This document shows positions 7,795 through 16,038 of a stretch of DNA of 37,621 nucleotides, piece by piece; the first letter of the stretch is position 1; each line of letters starts with the position of its first letter. The DNA is from Firmicutes bacterium UBA5766 (GTDB lineage Bacteria; Bacillota; Desulfotomaculia; Desulfotomaculales; Nap2-2B). The stretch is from NCBI GenBank assembly GCA_002418775.1, contig DIEU01000055.1:1943-39563 (forward strand), written 5' to 3'. The position numbers and the translations under genes are program-made. Under the pieces are notes generated by a model. That model was not told the origin of the DNA and searched no databases. It saw only the letters and a list, made by a program, of their open reading frames with translations.

Positions 7795-8647
7795 TTCTTT
7801 CACCTCTGTAGTATATTTCCAGCACTTTGCTAGCTGTTTCCTCTACTGCTTTATTTGTTACATCTATTACCTTGCAGTTTAATTTTTGCATAATACCTTT
7901 GGCATATTCCAGTTCCTTTAAAATTCTCTCCATTCTTGAATAATCGGCATTGCCGGTCAACTCTAACGCTTTTAAGCGTTCCTGGCGGATTTCGTGCAGC
8001 TGCTGAGGAAGAATTGTCAAACCAATAACTCTATGCGGCGGCAGTTTAAATATTTCCTCGGGAGGAGTAACTTCAGGTGTCAGCGGTACATTAGCGGCCT
8101 TAATCCTTTTATGAGCAAGATACGTACATAATGGTGTTTTCGACGTCCGGCTTACCCCTATGATTACTAGATCAGCCTTGAGCAAACCCCGGGAATCTTT
8201 TCCATCATCGTTTTGCACAGCAAAATCAATAGCTTCAACTTTACGGAAATACTCTTCGTCAACCTTCCGGACAAGGCCCGGTTCCAATTTTGGAGGCTTA
8301 CCTTCTATTTTACCCAAAGCCTCCAGCATTGGAGTCATGATATCTACAGTTGGAATGCCGTATTTGAGGGCCTCTGCCTCCAGGATTTCTCTTAAACCAG
8401 GCAGAATGAGGGTATATACAATCATACAGGAAAATGCGCTGGCCTCCGCAACAATTTCGGGAATCTCTTCCGGATTGTTTACATAAGGCACCTTTCGAAT
8501 GTCAATTTTTCCGGAATTAAATTGGCTGGACGCAGCCAATGCTACCAGTTCCGCCGTTTCACCGATTGAATCAGAAATGATATAGATGACCGGCTGGGTT
8601 TTTGGCTTTGTACTGATAACTAACCCCTCCTCCCTTCTTTTATTCAC
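7766..8647 (-). CDS. PPDK regulatory protein (DUF299 bifunctional kinase/Pi-dependent phosphorylase)
   Basis: A soluble protein of the DUF299/PSRP family, which inactivates PPDK by ADP-dependent threonine phosphorylation and reactivates it by phosphorolysis, or acts likewise on PEP synthase. The N-terminal SDSIGETAE motif (about residues 25-33) and the P-loop-like GVSRTSKT (164-171) are intact. The gene overlaps the start of ppdK, so PPDK is the obvious target. The start is uncertain. GTG 8647 overlaps the ccpN stop but has a weak ribosome-binding site. A very strong one (GGGAGGAGGGG) lies just downstream, six bases before ATC 8617, and a protein starting there (STKPKTQPVIYIISDS) would fit the family's usual short leader. 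No canonical start lies between. Confidence 0.93.
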   Translation of the reverse strand: MNKRREEGLVISTKPKTQPVIYIISDSIGETAELVALAASSQFNSGKIDIRKVPYVNNPEEIPEIVAEASAFSCMIVYTLILPGLREILEAEALKYGIPTVDIMTPMLEALGKIEGKPPKLEPGLVRKVDEEYFRKVEAIDFAVQNDDGKDSRGLLKADLVIIGVSRTSKTPLCTYLAHKRIKAANVPLTPEVTPPEEIFKLPPHRVIGLTILPQQLHEIRQERLKALELTGNADYSRMERILKELEYAKGIMQKLNCKVIDVTNKAVEETASKVLEIYYRGERNGKEIRLLI

Positions 8648-9272
8648 CCAGACCTACAAATAAACGAATAATGTTCGTCTTTGAAAAGCGGCCAATTACC
8701 TCCATCCCCTGGGCGCCTTTCCCGTCATCCACCGACCGAACCAGCGGAACAGCGTCAATCTCGTGCGCAATCAATTTTTTTGCTGCAGCCCAGACGGATT
8801 CCTCAGGTTCGACAGTAATTATATTCGGCCAGCGTGTCATTATTACATTCACCGGAAGCTTGTGAATATCCTGGTTCCCCATTGTGCTCTTCAGTAAGTC
8901 TTTACGGGAAATGACCCCCTCCAGGAATCCCCCCTCTTTGACGACAAATAATGTTCCGACATCTTCGGTAAAAATCGTCACTATTGCATCATAGACCGAA
9001 CAGTGTTCAGGGACGACAACGGGAATTGTTTTAACATCCCCTACTTTAATCTGAAATAATTTCTCGGCAATAACTCTGTTTGGAGATTTTCCGCTGTAGT
9101 AATATCCGACTCTTGGCCTCGCGCCCAAAAGGCCTGTCATTGTCAACACAGCCATATCTGGACGCAAGGTAGCCCTGGTCAGAGAAAGGCGCTCCGCTAT
9201 CTGCTCACCTGTAATGGGGCTGTTCCTTTTGACTATTTCCAGGATTGCTTCCTGCCGCCTGGTTAATTCCAC
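8640..9272 (-). CDS. ccpN: CcpN-type HTH/CBS-domain transcriptional repressor
   Basis: A 210-residue regulator with an N-terminal winged helix-turn-helix (about 1-60: RRQEAILEIVKRNSPITGEQIAERLSLTR region) and two CBS domains (about 75-135 and 140-205) that usually sense adenine nucleotides. This is the layout of CcpN (YqzB), which in Bacillus represses gluconeogenic genes such as gapB and pckA. In Bacillus the gene directly precedes yqfL, a DUF299 member, and the same pairing is kept here. GTG 9272 is chosen, with AGGGG about seven bases upstream. It overlaps the next gene by eight bases. Likely targets in this organism are ppdK and the gap/pgk genes, but no operator was identified. Confidence 0.9.
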   Translation of the reverse strand: MELTRRQEAILEIVKRNSPITGEQIAERLSLTRATLRPDMAVLTMTGLLGARPRVGYYYSGKSPNRVIAEKLFQIKVGDVKTIPVVVPEHCSVYDAIVTIFTEDVGTLFVVKEGGFLEGVISRKDLLKSTMGNQDIHKLPVNVIMTRWPNIITVEPEESVWAAAKKLIAHEIDAVPLVRSVDDGKGAQGMEVIGRFSKTNIIRLFVGLGE

Positions 9273-9487
9273 TTATATACCCCTAAAACTTTATAAACTT
9301 GAAACAATATCGCTCACCTGTAAACAACGACACCCTTTAAATCCTCGGGTTCAGTTGTTCCTTGAATTAAGGCTCAAAATGTATGAATTCTTAGCAGCTT
9401 GTTTAATTATATATTATTTAATATATTTCTTTTATCTTTTCAAATTCCTTCCGGCCAAATTCACTTACAGGAAAACTTATTCTGCGC

Positions 9488-11566
9488 TTAACCTATTTTA
9501 CTTAAATCGGCAACTGATAAAACAAGGTTCACAATATTTTTCAGAAGACTAAGACGGTTATTCCGTATTCTTTCGTCTTCGGTCATTACCATGACACCTT
9601 CAAAGAAACTGTCCACAGGTTGTCGTAATTGTGTCATAGTCATAAGCGCGCTGCGGAAGTCACGCTCTTTTACACTCTGCTCTACTTTCTCCATGGTATT
9701 TATAAAAGCATTGTTCAGGTCGGTTTCTACAGAGTGCTGAAATAAAGTTTCGTCTACTTCGGTGAGACTATGTTTCCGGGATATGTTATACGCCCTGTGA
9801 AAAGCTACCAAAAGGTCCTGAAAATCCGTCTCCGCGCTTAAATCCTTTAATGCGGACGCTTTTTGCCAGGCCCCGCACAGATCATCAACCCCTACCGAAA
9901 GAACAGCTTCACATATGTCGTAAGGAATTCCCCGATCACTAAAAATGTTTCTCAAACGCTGTGTAAAAAATACTTCAAGTTCTTTAAGAACCTCATCCTG
10001 TGTTAATTCAAGCTTGGAACTTAACAAATAGCTTTGATAAGCAGCCGCCAGAATATCATACAGGCAAAATACAAGAGTGTTTTCAAGAACTATGTGGCAA
10101 ACTCCCAGCGCCTGGCGCCTGAGACCGTAAGGGTCCTGGGAACCCGTAGGCTGAATGCCGGCTGCAAAACAACCCACCAGGGTGTCAAGTTTATCTGCGA
10201 TGGCCAAGATTATTCCGGTCTTTTCGGAAGGAAGTTTGTCACCCGAAAAACGGGGCAGATAATGTTCAGCAATTGCCCGGGAAACATTTTCTTTTTCTCC
10301 CTGTCGTTTAGCGTATTCACAGCCCATTATCCCCTGGAGTTCCGGAAACTCGTAAACTACGTTCGAGGACAAGTCGGCTTTGGCAAGGTGGGAAGCTCTT
10401 AAAGTATCTGCGGTAATTTCCTTTTCAACACCTAATGACATGCACAGAAAAAAACAGATTGAGGTTACCCGCTCCTTTTTTTCATAGAGGGTACCCAAGT
10501 TTTCCTGCCAGACAATTTTCTTCAAAGACTCGGCACGCTCAACAAGAGGAGTTTTCAAATCCTCATTCCAGAAAAAAGCCGCATCAGCCAGCCGTGCTCT
10601 TAAAACCCTCTCAAAACCTGAACGAATCAGGTCATTCCCGCCATTATTAGAAACAGCTATAAACCGTGCCAAAAGCGATGAATCCTGGCTGAAGACGGGA
10701 AAACAACGCAGATGGTCACGCATTGAGGTAATCAGTACTTCCTGAGGTATCTGCAAGTATTCCTTATTAAAGCTTCCTACTATTGCAGTTGGGTATTCTA
10801 CCAAATTAGCAACCTGTTCAAGCAGCTCGGGGTCCGGTTTTGCTTCTCCGCCTTCCTGAGCAGCCAGTTCATTAATTCTATTCCAGATTACACTTTGTCT
10901 TTGTGACTGATCAATCATTATTTTAGCCTGGTCTATTTTTTCAAAATAATCATCCGGATGTTGAACATTTATCGGGTAGTTGCTGTAAAATCGGTGTCCA
11001 TATGTGATATTGCCGGCTGTAAGCCCTGCAGTAACGAATGGGATTATCTGCTCTCCATAAAGCGCCAGCAACCAGCGGATTGGCCTGATAAACCGCATCT
11101 CTCCCTTTCCCCAACGCATCGACTTTGGAAAATGCAGCGAACTGATTATGTCCGGGCAGATTTCCAACAAAACTTCAGCTGCCGGGCGGCCTGCCTGCTT
11201 GTTAACAGCAAAGACATAATCTACCATTCCCACAGACTTTATAATTAAGTCCTGAAGCTCTACACGCTGGCTTTTTGCAAAACCTTGAGCCGCGCGTGTG
11301 AATTTCCGGTTCTCATCAAAGGCAACTTTCGCCGCAGGGCCTTTTATTTCTTGAACTAACGGCTCCTGAACAGGTTCGAGCCCGACAACATGCAGCAATA
11401 AACGCCTGGGCGTGCTGTAAGTCCGGATCTTTGAGACGGGCAGCCGGTGTAATTTAAATTTTTCTTCCGCCAGATCCTTCAACTGTTCCAGGGCCGGATT
11501 GATAAAGCGCGCCGGCATTTCTTCCATGCCAATTTCCATGATGAAATCCTTATTCGTTGTCCCCAA
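9488..11566 (-). CDS. glyS: Glycine--tRNA ligase beta subunit
   Basis: About 690 residues, full length for the bacterial beta subunit of heterotetrameric glycyl-tRNA synthetase, which charges tRNA-Gly together with the alpha subunit. Recognisable features are the N-terminal LEIG-type MEIGMEEMPARF, the SMRWGKGEMRFIRPIRW core and the C-terminal anticodon-binding DALR-like region. The start is unresolved. The frame opens at TTG 11566, but the strong AAAGGAGG ends directly against it. Nine bases after that site is ACG 11557, which would give the family-like NKDFIMEIG start. ATG 11539 has a weaker AAGGA seven bases upstream and would drop the first beta strand. It overlaps the end of glyQ, implying coupled translation. 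Confidence 0.95.
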   Translation of the reverse strand: MGTTNKDFIMEIGMEEMPARFINPALEQLKDLAEEKFKLHRLPVSKIRTYSTPRRLLLHVVGLEPVQEPLVQEIKGPAAKVAFDENRKFTRAAQGFAKSQRVELQDLIIKSVGMVDYVFAVNKQAGRPAAEVLLEICPDIISSLHFPKSMRWGKGEMRFIRPIRWLLALYGEQIIPFVTAGLTAGNITYGHRFYSNYPINVQHPDDYFEKIDQAKIMIDQSQRQSVIWNRINELAAQEGGEAKPDPELLEQVANLVEYPTAIVGSFNKEYLQIPQEVLITSMRDHLRCFPVFSQDSSLLARFIAVSNNGGNDLIRSGFERVLRARLADAAFFWNEDLKTPLVERAESLKKIVWQENLGTLYEKKERVTSICFFLCMSLGVEKEITADTLRASHLAKADLSSNVVYEFPELQGIMGCEYAKRQGEKENVSRAIAEHYLPRFSGDKLPSEKTGIILAIADKLDTLVGCFAAGIQPTGSQDPYGLRRQALGVCHIVLENTLVFCLYDILAAAYQSYLLSSKLELTQDEVLKELEVFFTQRLRNIFSDRGIPYDICEAVLSVGVDDLCGAWQKASALKDLSAETDFQDLLVAFHRAYNISRKHSLTEVDETLFQHSVETDLNNAFINTMEKVEQSVKERDFRSALMTMTQLRQPVDSFFEGVMVMTEDERIRNNRLSLLKNIVNLVLSVADLSKIG

Positions 11567-12443
11567 CCTCCTTTATGCGGCCTAAAAGTGGATAATTCAT
11601 CTTTTCGCGTTCCGCTATATAGCCCTGGGCGCATAAACGGGCGATTTCACGTACCCTGTGGATAAAAGCGGTACGTTCTGTAACACTGATGGCGCTGCGG
11701 GCATCCAACAGGTTAAAAGTATGGGAGCATTTTAAAACATAATCGTAGGCCGGCAGAATAAGTCCCTTTTCGGCCACCCGTTTGGCTTCCTGCTCATACA
11801 TTTCAAAAAGCTTGAAAAGCATCTCAGTATTTGCTTCCTCAAAGTTATATGTCGAATGCTCAACTTCACCCCGGTGATGAACATCCCCGTATGTAATCCC
11901 GTCAACCCACTCAATATCATAAACACTTTCCACTTGTTGAATATACATGGCCAGCCGCTCCAAACCATATGTTATTTCCGCTGCAACAGGCCTGCACTCG
12001 AACCCCCCGCACTGCTGAAAATATGTAAACTGGGTTATCTCCATCCCGTCCAACCAGACTTCCCATCCCAACCCCCAGGCTCCTAGTGTAGGCGACTCCC
12101 AATTATCTTCCACTAACCTGACGTCGTGCCGGTCTATATCGATTCCAATCGACTTCAGGCTTTCCAGGTAAATATCCACCACATTAATGGGTGAAGGTTT
12201 TAAAATCACCTGGTACTGGTAATAATGCTGAAGGCGGTTTGGGTTTTCTCCGTATCTGCCGTCGGTTGGCCTTCTTGATGGTTCCACATAGGCGACGTTC
12301 CATGGCTCTGGTCCCAGTGCGCGTAAAAAGGTGGCAGGATTCATGGTCCCTGCTCCTTTTTCCACATCGTAAGGCTGTTGGATTAGGCAATTCCTGCCTG
12401 ACCAAAAATTATTTAAGGCCATAATTAAATCCTGAAAATTCAA
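11550..12443 (-). CDS. glyQ: Glycine--tRNA ligase alpha subunit
   Basis: A 297-residue class II synthetase alpha subunit, the partner of GlyS. Highly conserved blocks are intact: LIQQPYDVEKGAGTMNPATF, EPWNVAYVEPSRRPTDGRYG, ENPNRLQHYYQYQVILKP and YYQ. The start TTG 12443 (giving MNFQDLI) is chosen because it matches the family start and has GGAGGGG six bases upstream. GTG 12458, with GGGAGG nine bases before it, is a possible alternative adding five residues. No T-box leader (AGGGTGG...ACC) is visible in the 150 bases upstream, unlike many Firmicute glyQS operons. A sigma-A-like promoter is present. Confidence 0.97.
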   Translation of the reverse strand: MNFQDLIMALNNFWSGRNCLIQQPYDVEKGAGTMNPATFLRALGPEPWNVAYVEPSRRPTDGRYGENPNRLQHYYQYQVILKPSPINVVDIYLESLKSIGIDIDRHDVRLVEDNWESPTLGAWGLGWEVWLDGMEITQFTYFQQCGGFECRPVAAEITYGLERLAMYIQQVESVYDIEWVDGITYGDVHHRGEVEHSTYNFEEANTEMLFKLFEMYEQEAKRVAEKGLILPAYDYVLKCSHTFNLLDARSAISVTERTAFIHRVREIARLCAQGYIAEREKMNYPLLGRIKEVGDNE

Positions 12444-12548
12444 CCTTTTCCCCTCCACAAATTTAAACCTCCCGCGTTATACTGCATGTTACAATGCGGA
12501 AGGCAAACATTTTCTTAAAAAAACTATTTAATTCCATAATTAGCTTAT

Positions 12549-12577
12549 AATTTATCAGACTCAAAGGAAAAAGTCAA
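12549..12577 (-). promoter_or_regulatory. Sigma-A-like promoter upstream of glyQS
   Basis: On the minus strand TTGACT (12577-12572) is followed after exactly 17 bases by TAAATT (12554-12549), four of six matches to TATAAT. It lies between the recO stop and glyQ, about 105 bases before the chosen glyQ start. This suggests glyQS can be transcribed separately from recO. Confidence 0.45.
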
Positions 12578-12592
12578 TTATTTTAGGAATAA

Positions 12593-13369
12593 TTAGGATT
12601 TGGTATTATACCGGTTGTTTCTGTTTCTGAGTTTATCAATAAACATTTCTGTTGCGCATCGGTAACCCAGGTGATATTCGAGATGGAGCTTAAGTACGTA
12701 ATACAACTCCCCGCGTGTTCCAGAGTCGACTTTTAACTGCCCCAGCTTGGAAAGCTCCCAGGCAAGCATAAGCTTGATTGTCTCCAGTGTTCCTCTGTGA
12801 CACATAACCATCTGATTCTCACTATTTTCTCTTGCGCAATCTGCACATAGAAAACCTCCCGCTGGAGGAGAAAAGGCCAGCGCTTTACCGGTTAAATTTT
12901 TGCGGCATTTAGCGCAAAGATCCAATACCGGTTTATAGCCCACCAGGGTAATCAGCTTTAATGCAAACGCACGGGCAATAATTTCAGGATCACCCCTGCC
13001 CAACTGGCGCAGAGTTTCCACCAAAACCGCAAACAAAACCTGATTGGCTTCCCCCTCAACAGTTGAATTCTCAATAAGTTCGACAGCGTAACTGGCATAA
13101 CAAATTCTGTCCATCCTCAGAAACAGCTCAGGAAAGGACTCCAGTTCCTCGCACTGGCGAACGGAGTCCAGATATCTCCCCTTGTGAATTAGAAATCGCG
13201 TCAGGGTGAGCGGCTGTACTGCGCCTCTTTTCCTGCTTGTTATCTTGCGCGATCCATGGGCCATTACTTTTAACTTTCCGTATTCCAAAGAAAACAAAAC
13301 GAGAAGCTGATCAATATCGCCCCTGCTAAGGTTTCTCAGGACTAAAGCATCTGTCTTATAAAGTTTCAC
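12593..13369 (-). CDS. recO: DNA repair protein RecO
   Basis: A 258-residue recombination mediator that helps RecR load RecA onto SSB-coated single-stranded DNA. The N-terminal OB fold (about 1-80) opens with the family-typical VKLYKTDALVL. The helical part contains a four-cysteine zinc site, CAKC and CADC (about residues 160-190). GTG 13369 is chosen because it gives the usual start and has AGGTGG four bases upstream. The longer frame from ATG 13387 has no ribosome-binding site. In Firmicutes recO typically precedes glyQS, as here, and follows era; the region upstream here instead holds repeats, so the block is broken at this point. Confidence 0.95.
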   Translation of the reverse strand: MKLYKTDALVLRNLSRGDIDQLLVLFSLEYGKLKVMAHGSRKITSRKRGAVQPLTLTRFLIHKGRYLDSVRQCEELESFPELFLRMDRICYASYAVELIENSTVEGEANQVLFAVLVETLRQLGRGDPEIIARAFALKLITLVGYKPVLDLCAKCRKNLTGKALAFSPPAGGFLCADCARENSENQMVMCHRGTLETIKLMLAWELSKLGQLKVDSGTRGELYYVLKLHLEYHLGYRCATEMFIDKLRNRNNRYNTKS

Positions 13370-13642
13370 TTTTCCACCTATCACCATGGGATGAATTTGA
13401 ATAACTCTTTCTTTAAAGATAAGATAAATTCCTTTACGCGGACTAAGCTTAAAAGAAAGTATTTATTAACACTGTCCAAAGGACACGGGCCGAACTGGTG
13501 AATGACGACAAAATTATTTTTTGCGATATTCAGATAAAACATAGCTTTCAATTCTTCGACTGTGCTTCTTGAAGAGTGCGCCAATAACAGCAGTCGGCGA
13601 AGCGAGGGTAACCGGACAGCGGTGCGAAACCAGCGGCACTCC

Positions 13643-13702
13643 AGAAGCAATGGAAGGGAAGCAATGGGGACGGGAAGCAATGGGGACGTTCTTTTTGCTT
13701 CC
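13643..13702. repeat. Tandem GGAAGCAATGGGGACG repeat with inverted TTGCTTCC
   Basis: GGAAGCAATGGGGACG occurs twice head to tail (13657-13672, 13673-13688), preceded by a degenerate copy (AGAAGCAATGGAAG, 13643-13656). TTGCTTCC at 13695-13702 is the exact complement of GGAAGCAA at 13673-13680, forming an 8-bp stem with a 14-base loop. A further GGAAGCAAAGG follows at 13711. Confidence 0.8.
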
Positions 13703-13892
13703 GTTCACGGGGAAGCAAAGGAAATCACCAGATTGTGAAATACAGGGAAGTCTTGTCTATTTTTTCAGTTAACCTTATAAGAATTAATACTTTTTTAATA
13801 ACGCTCTATCAAAAAAAGGCCACTGTTGTTTAAGCGCCCGGAAACATTTTTGTTAAGTTTTTGGATATCTTCTCTCTATGCCGACTTTGCAG

Positions 13893-13957
13893 CACCGCTA
13901 GTCCGGTCCGAAGCAAGCCGCGCTGGCTGTCGGAGCGGAGCACCGGAGTAAGCGGTG
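13893..13957. repeat. Long imperfect hairpin, possible structured RNA or palindromic element
   Basis: CACCGCT (13893-13899) pairs with AGCGGTG (13951-13957), then TCCGGT (13902-13907) pairs with ACCGGA (13942-13947), with further pairing possible inside (CCGA with TCGG, AGCC with GGCT). The 65-base unit is more GC-rich than its surroundings. A similar but weaker arrangement (AACCGGA...GCGGTG) occurs near 13610-13625, so it may be a repeated palindromic element rather than a unique RNA gene. Confidence 0.5.
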
Positions 13958-14164
13958 ATAATACTATGCCTTTCGGACTTATTATATGAAAAACTTATTT
14001 TCAGGATAGTTCAACATGCCCCCAGCGGCGCCACGAATTATGAAAACTGAGCTTTTAAAGAATAATTCCAGGATAGAGTAGAAAAATGATGTAGTTAAGT
14101 AGCCTCCTTAATAAGTCAATTATCAAAATAAGTCAAGCCTGACCCCTGATTTTGCTGAGCACTT

Positions 14165-14192
14165 GCCTTATTGGGGAATAGGCTTCTTTTTT
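14165..14192 (+). terminator. Rho-independent terminator-like hairpin upstream of the amidase
   Basis: GCCTTATT (14165-14172), loop GGGG, then AATAGGC (14177-14183), pairing with one bulged T, followed by TTCTTTTTT. It ends about 45 bases before the amidase start. No plus-strand gene lies upstream for it to end, so it either stops stray or small-RNA transcription from the repeat region or acts as an attenuator for the downstream operon. Confidence 0.5.
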
Positions 14193-14237
14193 AGCCATAT
14201 ATTTAATTATGACTAAAAACTGAAGGTGATGTGTATT

Positions 14238-15131
14238 ATGGCTGGTCAAAGGTTCACGCAGATAACAAATTTTTGGAGTGATGTTTTCGAAAAAGACGGC
14301 AGACAGTTCTCACGCGTGACAATTGAATCAACTTATCCCTTTTCTTATCAGCTCAACTCCAGCGCCGCAAATGTAAAGATGCTTATCAGGAAGGCGCTGG
14401 CTAATATAGATTATTTAAGGACAGAAGTCTACGACGGCCTGATTAACGAGTTTATCGTAGAGCAAACCGAAGCTAAAAACGTCACGGCGGAAATTTTTCT
14501 TGATTGCGAAACTCCTTTTACAGTTGACTTCTCCGAAGGTATTCCCGCGCGTACTTTTATTGTTTTTGATCGAACACGCCTGTATGATATTTTCTCCCCC
14601 CTGAAAATAATAATCGATCCTGGTCATGGCGGCGATGATAAGGGCGGAACAGGCCCTGTTGACCTGCTTGAAAAGAATGTGACACTGGCCATGGCCGGGC
14701 AGACAAAAATACATCTTGATAAATACGGGGCGCAAACATTGCTCACCAGGAAAAACGATCAGAATATACCGCTAAGAGAACGGTTCAATCTTGCACTGAG
14801 CAGCAAAGCTGATCTTTTTATTAGCCTTCATACAAACTACGATAAAAATCCGGAAGTCAAAGGACTTTCTGTTGGATACAACCCGGCTGCGGCCGGCAGT
14901 GAAAAATTGGCCGGGTTAATAGCAAAGGAAGTTGCCAGAAAAATAAAATGTGATATCCGTGAAATAAAAAAAGACAGCCGGTTAACAGCACTGAAAAAAA
15001 TTTCCGGAGTTGTCGTAGAACCGGTTACAATTTCAAATTATGTTGAGGAAGGTCTATTAAGAAATCCTCACTTGTACGAGAAAGTTGCTTTTGGAATCTT
15101 CAACGGTATTAAAGGACTATTTGATGGATAA
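14238..15131 (+). CDS. N-acetylmuramoyl-L-alanine amidase (AMIN-like + Amidase_3)
   Basis: A 297-residue zinc amidase that cuts the bond between muramic acid and the stem peptide of peptidoglycan. Residues 1-115 resemble an AMIN-type beta domain. The catalytic domain (about 121-297) has the zinc and catalytic residues H130 (IIDPGHGG), E145 (LLEKN), H198 (ISLHTN) and E261 (VVVEP). ATG 14238 is chosen with GAAGGTGA eight bases upstream. Odd point: there is no signal peptide or membrane segment, although the substrate is outside the membrane in a growing cell. Action during sporulation or mother-cell lysis, or another export route, is possible but unproven. It is the first of five same-strand genes. 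Confidence 0.9.
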   Translation: MAGQRFTQITNFWSDVFEKDGRQFSRVTIESTYPFSYQLNSSAANVKMLIRKALANIDYLRTEVYDGLINEFIVEQTEAKNVTAEIFLDCETPFTVDFSEGIPARTFIVFDRTRLYDIFSPLKIIIDPGHGGDDKGGTGPVDLLEKNVTLAMAGQTKIHLDKYGAQTLLTRKNDQNIPLRERFNLALSSKADLFISLHTNYDKNPEVKGLSVGYNPAAAGSEKLAGLIAKEVARKIKCDIREIKKDSRLTALKKISGVVVEPVTISNYVEEGLLRNPHLYEKVAFGIFNGIKGLFDG

Positions 15132-15202
15132 GTTTTTAGTTGCGGGAAAAAATAATCCATAGCCTCATTTTTGGAGTACTTTTAATTTGTCTGGTGATGT
15201 AG

Positions 15203-15958
15203 TTGAAGTTATTGCGATTGCTAATAGCATTTATGGTATTTGGAATTACATGCCAATGTTGGCCGGCTTGCGTACTTGGAACTGCAAAAAGATACTGTGA
15301 CTGCAGTAGTTACCCTTTTAGGAATGCTCAGGACAAGCCCGTATTGAATGAAACTATTTTAAGTGATAATCCTGATCCTTCTCCCTACTATGATGTTTGC
15401 CTGTTAATCGATACTTTTAATTTATCCCTGACTGTGTTTTCTAAAGGAGAACCAGTTCGGAAATATCCTGTGGCGGTCGGCAAACCGAGTTCGGAAACAC
15501 CTGTCGGTGTTTGGGAAGTTGTCGATAAGTCAGATCTACCGGGCACAGGGACAGGCACCCGTTGGATGCGTTTAAACATACCCTGCGGAAATTTTGGTGT
15601 TCATGGAACAAATAATCCTTCCTCTATAGGGACATACGCCAGCGGCGGGTGTGTCCGCCTGCATAATCTTCATGTTGAAGAAATCTATCCCTGGATTACT
15701 GTCGGAACACGCGTAATAATTGCCGGCAACCCGTTCGGACGTTTCGGCGAAGACTATCCCACTCTGAACCAGGGCAGCTGCGGTTCTGCTGTTCAAGCGG
15801 TTCAATACACTTTAAAGCGCCTCGGTTTTTACAAGAACGAGGCAGATGGGATCTTCGGATCCGGCACCGCCCGGGCAGTAAAAGACTTCAGATTAAAAAA
15901 AGGCCTGGCTGAAGGTTCGCAAGTGGACGAGGAAATTTATCATCTTCTGGGCATTTAG
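15203..15958 (+). CDS. L,D-transpeptidase (YkuD) with peptidoglycan-binding domain
   Basis: A 251-residue exported protein. An N-terminal signal peptide (about 1-26, KLLRLLIAFMVF...) is followed by a YkuD domain (about 64-175) and a PG_binding_1 repeat (about 188-250, ending in the GIFGSGTARAVKDFR motif). The domain forms 3-3 cross-links or attaches proteins in peptidoglycan. Catalytic residues seen are H134 (GVHGTNNPSSIG) and C150 (SGGCVRL). The usual SHGC motif reads SGGC here; the Bacillus YkuD form SKGC also lacks that histidine, so activity is still likely. TTG 15203 is taken as start, with GGTGA upstream and a proper signal peptide following. It lies 71 bases after the amidase. Confidence 0.92.
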   Translation: MKLLRLLIAFMVFGITCQCWPACVLGTAKRYCDCSSYPFRNAQDKPVLNETILSDNPDPSPYYDVCLLIDTFNLSLTVFSKGEPVRKYPVAVGKPSSETPVGVWEVVDKSDLPGTGTGTRWMRLNIPCGNFGVHGTNNPSSIGTYASGGCVRLHNLHVEEIYPWITVGTRVIIAGNPFGRFGEDYPTLNQGSCGSAVQAVQYTLKRLGFYKNEADGIFGSGTARAVKDFRLKKGLAEGSQVDEEIYHLLGI

Positions 15959-16038
15959 AATACTACCCTTTCCCCCGGCTTCATATACTTTGCCATAGAC
16001 AAGTAAATTTTCCTTTTACGCTCGGCGGGTGAATTAAA

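Larger units (their letters stand above)
13370..14237. other. Gene-free region of REP-like repeats and hairpins
   Basis: No convincing coding frame exists here on either strand; the open frames have repeat-derived, low-similarity products. What it holds: a 16-base tandem repeat (13643-13688) with an adjoining inverted repeat (to 13702), a strongly foldable hairpin (13893-13957), a pair of 10-base AATAAGTCAA direct repeats (14110-14119 and 14127-14136) next to GCCTGACCCCTG, and a terminator-like hairpin (14165-14192). The motifs resemble those left around IS200-type/REP-associated transposases in Clostridia, as recalled. It separates the minus-strand recO block from the plus-strand envelope genes. 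Confidence 0.6.

Noticed and set aside
9273..9552. Plus-strand 112-codon frame across the ccpN-glyS gap
   Set aside because: It overlaps the ends of both flanking genes, has no ribosome-binding site, and its product is low-complexity and AT-driven.
12459..12592. T-box leader for glyQS
   Set aside because: The space is too short and neither the AGGGTGG antiterminator sequence nor a terminator stem is present.
13381..13708. Minus-strand open frames of 64-99 codons upstream of recO
   Set aside because: Their 5' halves are translations of the tandem and inverted repeats, with no family resemblance and no start signals.
15603..15660. Inactivated L,D-transpeptidase because SHGC reads SGGC
   Set aside because: The catalytic Cys and upstream His are present, and Bacillus YkuD also lacks His at that place (SKGC).
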